A stretch of DNA of 64,000 nt, taken from contig CM061243.1 in the NCBI GenBank assembly GCA_030848705.1, positions 102,050,436 through 102,114,435 on the forward strand, in the 5' to 3' direction. The stretch's first letter is position 1. Every line of letters begins with the position of its first letter. Position numbers and translations under genes: made by a program. This document shows positions 56,127 through 64,000 of this stretch, in pieces. Under the pieces are notes generated by a model. It did no database searches. It was not told the DNA's origin and saw nothing but the letters and a program-made list of their open reading frames with translations. Origin of the DNA: Heracleum sosnowskyi (taxonomy: Eukaryota; Streptophyta; Magnoliopsida; Apiales; Apiaceae).

Positions 56127-56780
56127 TACTCCAATAGAAACCACTCTTAGAATAAAAACTAGAAACTAAATAAAAAATAATAATAAATCGCGTCGAAATA
56201 TAGCACATATGGTATGCAAATTGATCGTTGGGAGATGAAAAAAAATACGGTGAAGTCGGATTTAAAAAAAAACTCACTCATTGAAGAAAAAAATCAAATA
56301 AAAAATGGAGGTGACTATGTGGGATTGTGTATGGGAGAATGTATTTTAATCGTGTGTGTGCCTTTAGGGCGGCCATTAGAATAAATTGATCTAATGGACT
56401 TAAATTAGTTTCTAGTTTCTATTTTAACTTTGGTTTCAATTTGATCACTAGCCTATATATATAATATAGGCAAGATCCAAACATAAAATAGAAACTAGAA
56501 ACTAAATAAACTCGTAGATCAATCTAATCTAACGGTCTCACCACACACAACTAAAGTACACACTCACATACATAACCACAACTAATGCCCTCCGTTTTTA
56601 ATTTAAATTTTACCGTCAATCAATGAGTTTTTTTTTAAAATCCGACTTTACCGTATTCTTCTACATCTCCCAACGATCGATTTGCATAACATATGTGATA
56701 TATTTCGACGCAATTTAAGAAATTTGTTATTTAGTTTCTAGTTTCTAGTCTAAGAGGGGTTTCTATTGGAGTAAGATCCT
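56125..56780. mobile_element. Long palindromic (fold-back-like) element at a TA tract
   Basis: The left arm begins TCTTACTCCAATAGAAACC and the right arm ends with its reverse complement. Correspondence continues inward for at least 160 bp (AGAAACTAAATAA, TCGACGCGAT/ATCGCGTCGA-like, CCCAACGATC and AAAATCCGAC blocks) and, more weakly, to the centre near 56461 (CTATATATATAATATAGG). It could be one element with very long inverted repeats, or two related copies head to head. Confidence 0.7.
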
Positions 56781-57098
56781 ATATATATATATAATTGAGT
56801 CTTAATGTTACGATAATGATCACGTAAAAAATTTTAAAATCACATATTCTAACGTTCTGAGAGTAATAACCTTAGCTATTAATGATAATAGACAAAAAAT
56901 GAACCTTTTACCGAAATAGCGAAGTACAATCGTCTTAATCTATGCAGCTTTATCTTTCATCACACACATACTTATATTCATAACATCTCTTTCAAGAAAA
57001 TTTGTTCCTCTCAAATTCTCTAGAGCAGAAGTAAGTTTCATATAAGTCGGTCGCCAATTTTTGTAGTTGTGCGTACACACACACATTTGTATACACAT
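56781..57098. other. Host sequence before the young LTR element
   Basis: No gene. Ends with the CACAT target-site duplication (57094-57098). Confidence 0.5.
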
Positions 57099-57753
57099 TG
57101 TTGTTGGAGGAATTTCGTAACAACCAAAATCGGAGGTTGCTGGAATAACGAAATATGAAAATAGGGGGATTTAGGATTTTTGGATGTTTGGGGGCTGAGC
57201 TCGTATGATGACTCCTCAGAAATTGAATAGAAAATGGGTTCTTTCTCTTCCTCTTTCCCGAGTGTCAATTGTCGTGTACCACTGTACCACTGTGGTACCA
57301 CTGTACCACTGTACCATACAAGGTGCCTACGTACCCTTTTATATAGGGATCAAGCCTCACGTAGTTCTTGGAAAACAAGTCATTAGATAAGTCCATTCAG
57401 TCCAAACCCATAAATAGTCAAAGTTTATCCATCCAATGTTCCCATAAATAGTTCAAGGATTATCAATCCGCCTCACGTTCCCATAAATAGTTCAAGGATT
57501 ATCAATCCACCTCACGTTCCCATAAATAGTCCGGTCTTCACATGTTTTCCTACAATCTTGCAGCATCTCTGCATTTCTTTCCATGATTTGAAGAATATCG
57601 TTTGAAGATATTTTCCGTTATTCGTTGATTGAGATTGATTCTTTCCTCGTTTCAGAGAGAGGATATTGCTTATTGGTTAAGCAATTAATTATTAATCTGA
57701 ATTAATAATTATTAAACGGAGAAATTTGGACTATGCCAAAATATGGCATAACA
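57099..57753 (-). repeat. LTR (3' in element orientation)
   Basis: 655 bp, TGTTGTTGGAGG to TGGCATAACA. Contains a GTACCACT minisatellite (57277-57315) and two and a half copies of a 39-bp unit starting TCCCATAAATAG (about 57438-57535). Confidence 0.93.
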
Positions 57754-57984
57754 ACAAGCCCCCAGTTCTTCAGTGTAGCTTGCTGTAGTGGAGAACTAAA
57801 AATCTTCGAGCTTCCAAATTTCTTCTGTCGCTTAGAGTTTTGTATATAGTCCGAATTGGCGTACACACTTTTCAAGTGTCATTGCCCACATAAGGATGTG
57901 TTTTCGTTCATTCGCGAGCCCCCGAGCCGAGGCTTTAATAAGATACCCAATTTCAAATGTCAGGCTTTCAGCCCATATCACATT

Positions 57985-58250
57985 CAGTCCCACACGTTTT
58001 CCTACAATCTCGCGGCATCTCCGCATTTCTTCCCGTGATTGTAGGAATGTCTCGTGACAATCATATCACGTCCGGTCCCACACGTTTTCCTGCAATCTCG
58101 CGGCATCTCCGCATTTCTTCCCGTGATTGTAGGAATGTCCCATGTCAACCATATCACGTCCGGTCCCACACGTTTTCCTGCAATCTCGCGGCATCTCCGC
58201 ATTTCTTCCCATGATTGTAGGAATGTACCGTGCCAACCAAGAAATATCCA
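57985..58250. repeat. 88-bp tandem repeat x3 inside the young LTR element
   Basis: Units start at 57985, 58073 and 58161 (GGTCCCACACGTTTTCCTRC). Each contains TCTCGCGGCATCTCCGC and GTGATTGTAGGAATGT. A diverged single copy of the same unit (ACATGTTTTCCTACAATC, 57540-57600) lies in each LTR. Confidence 0.92.
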
Positions 58251-59004
58251 TCTACAATGGACCTTCAATAATATAATTTTATTCATGGACTCTCCTCTGA
58301 GAGTAGGGTCTTCAATATTAATCATCCTTGGAAAAGAGAGCTTTCGAAAACATTACCCTTATAAAATAAGGACCTTCCACAATTATTTTTGTCCATGCAT
58401 GAGCTAGTGAAGTAATCAAATCACGCGCTACGAATAATGCATCACAATTCTTTAACATCTCCATGATTCAGATTCTGTCCAGATCTGTTTTTTACCTTTT
58501 TGACCCTGTAAACGATATTTTCTTGGAAAACACAAAACATCAAAGTTGTAGAAAACGAAAAGAGCTTTCCGATGATATATGGCTCGTCAGAAACAGACTT
58601 ATAATGAATCGGGAATCAAATAAAATATCTGCTGATTAACTTTTCAATACTGAAAAACGGGATCTGATTACGTTTTGTGATTTCAAAAATATATCTGAAC
58701 ATAATCTCAGAAAACACCAAGAACGAAAGTTGTAGGAAATCACAAAAGCTTTCCGGATCATAAACAATCATCAAAATCTGACATGTATTCAATTTACTAC
58801 GAATTTTATAAGATAACTTATGTATACAGACAAAAGCATACGAAAACTTATCTTAATTTCGAAAAGAATCATGAATCACAGCCTCCATCGTTCTGCTCCT
58901 CCATTAAAGCCGCTCCATATCCGACAAAATCCCCCTTGTGCATGATGTAGATGATTTGATTGTCCTCCACAATCAAAAAATAATCCCCTCCTTCTAGCGC
59001 CAAT

Positions 59005-59659
59005 TGTTGTTGGAGGAATTTCGTAACAACCAAAATCGGAGGTTGCTGGAATAACGAAATATGAAAATAGGGGGATTTAGGATTTTTGGATGTTTGGGGG
59101 CTGAGCTCGTATGATGACTCCTCAGAAATTGAATAGAAAATGGGTTCTTTCTCTTCCTCTTTCCCGAGTGTCAATTGTCGTGTACCACTGTACCACTGTG
59201 GTACCACTGTACCACTGTACCATACAAGGTGCCTACGTACCCTTTTATATAGGGATCAAGCCTCACGTAGTTCTTGGAAAACAAGTCATTAGATAAGTCC
59301 ATTCAGTCCAAACCCATAAATAGTCAAAGTTTATCCATCCAATGTTCCCATAAATAGTTCAAGGATTATCAATCCGCCTCACGTTCCCATAAATAGTTCA
59401 AGGATTATCAATCCACCTCACGTTCCCATAAATAGTCCGGTCTTCACATGTTTTCCTACAATCTTGCAGCATCTCTGCATTTCTTTCCATGATTTGAAGA
59501 ATATCGTTTGAAGATATTTTCCGTTATTCGTTGATTGAGATTGATTCTTTCCTCGTTTCAGAGAGAGGATATTGCTTATTGGTTAAGCAATTAATTATTA
59601 ATCTGAATTAATAATTATTAAACGGAGAAATTTGGACTATGCCAAAATATGGCATAACA
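59005..59659 (-). repeat. LTR (5' in element orientation)
   Basis: 655 bp, apparently identical to 57099-57753; followed by CACAT. Confidence 0.93.
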
Positions 59660-59664
59660 CACAT

Positions 59665-60246
59665 GATACTTTTCTTTGTTTTCAATTGATTACTGTATGT
59701 GCGCTCTTGTGTATAAAATCATAATTCCATTTTAATTTTAGTTACAAGAAGTAGTTAGGGCTGAGAAAAGGGTTTGGGCATTATTCATTTTAATCAGCCA
59801 TATCCCTATCATAATTCAGTTTTAGGTAAGTAGAAGTGACTTGTTAAATTCTTAAAAAAGATCAGGGTGTTTGTCTGAAAATGAAATATTTTGTTACAGT
59901 TTGTGATTACTAAGATCCTTGCACATTTTATCTATCTTTTTAACACCTTTTGTTTGTTTCATCTGCAGATCTGGTAGCTCACTAACACCTTCGAAGTGTA
60001 GCTATTGGCTAGGAAACTTTATTAGCATCAAGGTTCCAACCTGATTTATGGAAGAAGAAGACATGCTCTTAGAAGACCTAGAAGACGAAGACATGCTTTC
60101 TAGGAGATGCTCTTAGGACACCTAGACGAGTTGTTTGTAGTCTAGGCTCATGATGATCTCTTGGTTATAAACATTAGGGGTGCTAAAATATCGGCAAAAT
60201 TCTGACTGGAACATGCAATTTTGAGTAGATTTTACTTTTTGATATG
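59665..60246. other. Host sequence upstream of the F-box remnant
   Basis: No clear gene. A CTGCAG acceptor-like site (59963-59968) precedes a non-AT-rich stretch with a 22-codon acidic frame starting at 60048 (MEEEDMLLEDLEDEDMLSRR…), which has no recognised relative. Confidence 0.4.
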
Positions 60247-60452
60247 TGGCATTGACAATGATCATGTAGAGATGAATATAATTGGCTATCGCAAGGAGAG
60301 CAAGGTGGAGTGCTGATGTTTCATGATTCGCATAATAGGTGTTGCGTTATTATAATCTGAATAAAGGAGAGATTCAAGAAAGGAAAGCGAATCCAAGTTG
60401 AGAATAATGTTTATGACATGGTATTTCCCTCGGCCAAAGATTCAACAGCCTA
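60247..60452 (+). pseudogene. F-box-associated protein pseudogene, C-terminal fragment
   Basis: In two frames, separated by a shift near 60318, the sequence reads VEMNIIGYRKESKVE and then VLMFHDSHNRCCV, a TGA, and IKERFKKGKRIQVENNVYDM followed by VFPSAKDST. These align in order with the C-terminus of the F-box gene at 14256-15452 (LKLIGYISEGDQDEMLMFQN … KTFKEGHQLEVGNSIDSMIF). At least one frameshift and one stop. The N-terminal part was not found. It shows that F-box relatives lie on both sides of the retroelement nest. Confidence 0.7.
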
Positions 60453-61071
60453 ATTGGACAACCAGCTATCCCTTATAACATTGTCAAATTTCCTTTTTTT
60501 CCCACCTCTAGAAGCTCAGGTATAAGAGGATCTCCAAAATCAACAACCCCCTATTTCACTCTTAAAAATGACATGAAAAATAAAACTCCTAATAAGTTAT
60601 TATATTATATAATGTGCTAACTTAACGTCAATGCCCTTTATTTATAGTTTATTTATTTTTTAGACTCCACTAAGACAAATATTAAATTTTCTATAAGTAT
60701 TATAGGGTAAGAATTCCAAAAAAGATGAATATCAAATTTTACATACTCTTGAAGTGAAGAAGAGTCTCAAGTGTAAATGGGCCCACATCCACGTCATTGC
60801 ACAAACTCATAACTCACCACCTTTGTAAAATTCGACCATTCACATTTTATTAAATGGTTTCACTAAATGTTTTGAAAGGTGTCACGTTCTTATTGGCTAA
60901 GACGAAGCAAGTGTCCGAATCTACTCATTTCCGATTTACCAAATTTAAAATTTTATTTAATAATTTTTTTGTACTATATTCATTACAAAAAGATAAATTA
61001 TAAATGTTATGAACTAAAAATTTATCACTATATTATAGAAATATCTACAATATATTATAAGTGACCATTTG
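60453..61071. other. Host intergenic sequence
   Basis: AT-rich, no gene or repeat family recognised. Confidence 0.4.
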
Positions 61072-61655
61072 TGTAACATCTTAGTTTCACATCGAGAAGA
61101 TTTATTCCTTTAGTTCAGTTTATAAGGCATAATACTACAACTACTATTAAGTGAACCAACAAAAAATGATTTTTTGGGGCCGGTGGTAGTTTTATGGTTA
61201 CCCAAGTTGTTGAATTTGGGCCAATGGGCTTTGGCTTATTTCGAACTCGGAATTGGAATTTGACCCGATTTCCATAAATTAAGACTCAGGATTTGATTAG
61301 GGTTGTCACATATGATATCAGAGCCGATTCTCGAAAGTTCGATTAGAGATGGCTAGAGATACAATGGCTAGAGATGTACGATCTGGAACCTGTGAACAAT
61401 CCGTTCAGGCCTGACAAGTACGTTAGGAGTTCAAGTGGAGGAGTTTGTGACACTCCAGTCTCACATAAACGAGAATTGGGATTTAAATTTAGTTTATGAG
61501 GTATAGTAGTGCACCAACAAGATCTTTTGGGGCTGTGGTGGTATTTGGGTTACCGAAGTGGTTATATTTGGACAAATAGATTTCAGTTTATTTCGAACTA
61601 GGAATTAGGATTTAACTGGATTTCTGGAAAAAAAAAATTGACCCAATTTATCACA
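61072..61655 (+). mobile_element. TRIM-type miniature LTR retrotransposon
   Basis: 5' LTR 61072-61310 (TGTAACATC … GTTGTCACA), primer-binding site TGATATCAGAGCC (one base off the tRNA-iMet consensus), a 135-bp interior, a purine tract AGTGGAGGAGTT, and a diverged 3' LTR 61446-61655 (TGTGACACTCC … TTATCACA). Flanks ATTTG and ATTTA are a 5-bp TSD with one change. No coding capacity. The LTRs are clearly diverged, so it is old. Confidence 0.8.
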
Positions 61656-61729
61656 ATTTAACTTTTATATAACTATTTATCACTCATAAGACAAGAATGA
61701 AAATTTGCTAACTAAAAGTTAATGTATTA

Positions 61730-61941
61730 TGATGATAACAAAAGTATAACATATATACTATTATAACGGAAGCAAGAAAGATTATAATAGACGTAAAGAA
61801 AGAACACAGATAGGCAGAAAAGAAAAGTTTTATTGATCTTGAGGATACATATTAAAACATACATCTAGGTTAGGAAAAAGAGAGTTTATATAGTACTCTA
61901 TAGGCATTTGAGGCATTACTGATTCAAGGCATATTCTAACA
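61730..61941 (-). repeat. 3' LTR of the minus-strand Copia element (left end approximate)
   Basis: On the minus strand the LTR starts TGTTAGAATATGCC at 61941, preceded by the purine tract AAGGTGGAGATT. A TATATAAACTC box is present near 61888. The far end was not located precisely. Confidence 0.6.
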
Positions 61942-62081
61942 AATCTCCACCTTGACTTGAATCCTCTCACAACAACAGATGTACCAGAAAAAAACTCTTC
62001 TGCCTCGGATTTTTTGCCCTAAAAGGGCAATCAACAACTTCGAGCATTTATCAAGTCAAAACAATGTTGAAACTTGTTATG

Positions 62082-63504
62082 TTAAATCGGCTTGGTGAGC
62101 ATATCAGCTGGGTTATCAGTAGTACTCACTTTGCTCACCTTGATTCTCTTTTCACTTATTAGAAAATGATATCTTACATCTATGTGCTTAGTCCTCTCAT
62201 GATGGACTTGATCCTTAGCTAAACAGATTGCACTAAGACTGTCACAATACATTATAGCCTGATCATGATGTAGACCCAAATTACTGACCAATCCTTTCAA
62301 CCAGATTCCTTCTTTTGCTGCTTCTATCAATGTCATGTACTCTACTTCTGTTGTAGACAAAGTCACCATAGGTTGTAGAGTAGCTTTCCAATTGACAATT
62401 GAACCACCCAGAGTGAAAGCATAACCAGTCATAGATCTTCTACTGTCAACATCTCCAGCATAATCAGAGTCTGAAAACCATGTCACCAATATAATTGAGA
62501 CCAACATCAGACGTACCTTTTAAGTACCGAAAAACCCTCTTCATAGCTTGCCAATGCTCATTTCCTGGTTCACCCATAAACCTACTAACAACACTGACTT
62601 ACTGTGCAAGATCAGGTCTAGTGCAGACCATTGCATACATCAAGCTTCCTACTGCACTAGCATAGGGAACTCGAGACATGTACTCATTTTCCTCAGCAGA
62701 CTTAGGTGCAAAAGCAACAGACAAGTGTGCATTTTTAGCACTACGAGTGTCTATGGGCTTTGTTGTAGACATGCCAAATCTTGACAAAATCTTCTGAATG
62801 TATCCCTTCTGTGATAAGAGGAGTTTTCTTTTGCTTCTATCCCTATATATCTCCATTCCCAGAATTTTTCGAGCCGCACCCAAATCTTTCATTTCAAACT
62901 CAGCACTAAAGAGACCCTTCAACTTCAGAACGTCAGACTTATTCTCTGCAGCTATTAATATATCATCTACATACAGGACCAGATAAATCAAAGAACCGTT
63001 TACTAGCTTACTATAATAAACACAAGAATCATACAGACTCCTGGTGTAGCCAATACCTATCATATAGCTGTCGAATTTCTTGTATCATTGCCTCAGAGAC
63101 TGCTTTTGTCCATACAAGGACTTCAATAACTTGCAAACATAGTCTTCCTTACCAGGAACCTGAAAACCATCTGGCTGAGTCATGTATATCTCCTCTTCCA
63201 GCTCTCCATACAGAAAAGTTGTCTTCACATCTAGTTGTTCAAGCTCCAGATTATGATGTGCAACTATTGCTAGTAGCACCCTGATGGAAGTATGTCTAAC
63301 CACTGGCGAAAAAATCTCATTGTATTCTACTCCCTCTTTCTGAGTGAACCCTCTAGCTACTAATCGATCTTTATACTTGATGCCCTCAACAGATGTTTCT
63401 CCTTCCTTCTTCATGTAGACCCATTTACAAGTGACGATCTTTCTGTCTCGAGGCCGCTTGACTTATTCCCAAGTCTTATTCTTATGAAGTGACTCCATTC
63501 ACTA
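62082..63504 (-). pseudogene. Tork-like Copia pol (RT and RNase H), minus strand, interrupted
   Basis: Read on the minus strand from 63504: RT fingers KTWE…VTCKWVYMKKEG, then KYKDRLVARGFTQKEGVEYN, EQLDVKTTFLYGELEEEIYM, and after a frame break the YVDDILIAA catalytic site (about 62975). Next come the LKLKGLFSAEFEMKDLGAA and AVGSLMYAMVCTRPDLAQ blocks, another break, and RNase H (SDSDYAGDVDSRRSMTGYAF … ADMLTKPI) ending near 62082. The sequence pattern fits the Tork/TAR group rather than Sireviruses. Integrase and everything upstream are cut off at 63504 by a CACTA element. At least two frame disruptions make it non-functional. Confidence 0.88.
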
Positions 63505-64000
63505 GTACAGAATAGGCCTACTGCGTCGCACTTTAAGCGTCGGTTCTACAGGCAACCGTCGCCTATACATGTCTTATGCATCGGTTGTCAGCTTAACCGA
63601 CGCATATAATCAATTATGCTAGAGTTTATGCGTCGGTTCTGTACTTTAACCGACGCTTATACTATTTTTTTGCGACGGTCTTGGGATAGCCGACGCCTTT
63701 GAGGACTTTTAGCGTTGGTCTATATAAAACTGACGCTGTAGAGTGGACTTTTAGCATCGGTCTTTGTAGAACCGACGCTGTAGAGTGGACTTCTAGCGTC
63801 GGCCATATGGAACCGACGATGTAGAGTGGACTTGTAGCATCAGTCTATGTAGAACCGACACTGTAGAGTGGACTTCTAGCGTCGGCTATGTAGAACCGAC
63901 ACTGTAAAATATGTTTATTTTTGTAAAAAACTGGTAAATTGGGTTATTTTCTTGAGTAATTATTTATGATAAAATATGTCCATTATTGCAGGTAAAATTC
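63505..64000 (+). mobile_element. CACTA element terminus (continues beyond the window)
   Basis: Terminal CACTAGTACAGAATAGGC, preceded by ATT (63502-63504, likely TSD), followed by GCGTCGGT/ACCGACGC subterminal repeats about every 40 bp to 63905. Inserted into the Copia pol. The other terminus is outside the window. Confidence 0.85.

Larger units (their letters stand above)
57099..59659 (-). mobile_element. Young non-autonomous LTR retrotransposon
   Basis: 2,561 bp with 655-bp LTRs at 57099-57753 and 59005-59659 that I read as identical, and a perfect TSD CACAT (57094-57098 and 59660-59664). On the minus strand the primer-binding-like ATTGGCGCTAGAAGGAGGGG follows the LTR at 59004 and the purine tract GAACTGGGGGCTTGT precedes the other LTR at 57754, so it is oriented minus. 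The 1,251-bp interior has no retroviral ORF. It must have been mobilised by another element's proteins. Confidence 0.93.

Noticed and set aside
57957..58407. Open frames of 85-117 codons over the 88-bp repeats
   Set aside because: They exist in several frames and both strands only because 88-bp units lack stops; no protein family.

Overview
This is nuclear DNA from a flowering plant, probably a eudicot. It is AT-rich, and most of it is nested plant LTR retrotransposons (Ty3/Gypsy Tat and chromovirus, Ty1/Copia Sirevirus and a Tork-like element), CACTA and hAT DNA elements and MITEs. The only intact host gene I can support is an F-box-associated protein gene (14256-15452). A second copy of its 3' end lies at the left edge (1-324), and a decayed relative at about 60247-60452. 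I see no tRNA, rRNA or bacterial-type gene.

Layout. Positions 1-8626 are a near-identical copy of 15129-23754, with a constant offset of 15,128 bp. Copy 1 stops inside a Sirevirus gag region at 8626, while copy 2 continues through the whole element. The simplest reading is a 15,128-bp head-to-tail tandem duplication whose junction is 8626/8627. Between the copies (8627-14255) lie a solo Tat LTR, an (AT)n run, a hAT-type MITE, a Copia-like LTR remnant and the upstream region of the F-box gene.

Nest in copy 2. A Tat-lineage Gypsy element spans 17092-54855 (500-bp LTRs). Its gag is split by a hAT MITE (18196-18720). Its RT/RNase H boundary is split by a 12,028-bp Sirevirus (20914-32941, perfect 5-bp target-site duplication). 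Its 3' LTR is split by a minus-strand chromovirus with about 4.4-kb LTRs (38144-54618). One of those LTRs is in turn split by a 4,231-bp CACTA element (42150-46380) carrying exon fragments of at least four plant genes. The other chromovirus LTR preserves the empty site. The Tat element also carries an antisense multi-exon accessory gene with its own TATA box and an 80-bp hairpin-bearing tandem array just before its 3' LTR.

Right flank (54856-64000). This is host sequence with long (TA)n tracts and MITEs inserted next to them, a very young non-autonomous LTR element with apparently identical 655-bp LTRs (57099-59659), the F-box pseudogene, a TRIM element (61072-61655), a minus-strand Tork-like Copia element (about 61730-63504) and the end of a second CACTA family interrupting it (63505 to the window end).

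Relative order from nesting: Tat insertion, then the hAT MITE, Sirevirus and chromovirus within it, the CACTA inside the chromovirus LTR, and the tandem duplication after the hAT MITE and Sirevirus insertions. Almost every retroelement ORF carries stops, frameshifts or deletions, so nothing here looks autonomous.
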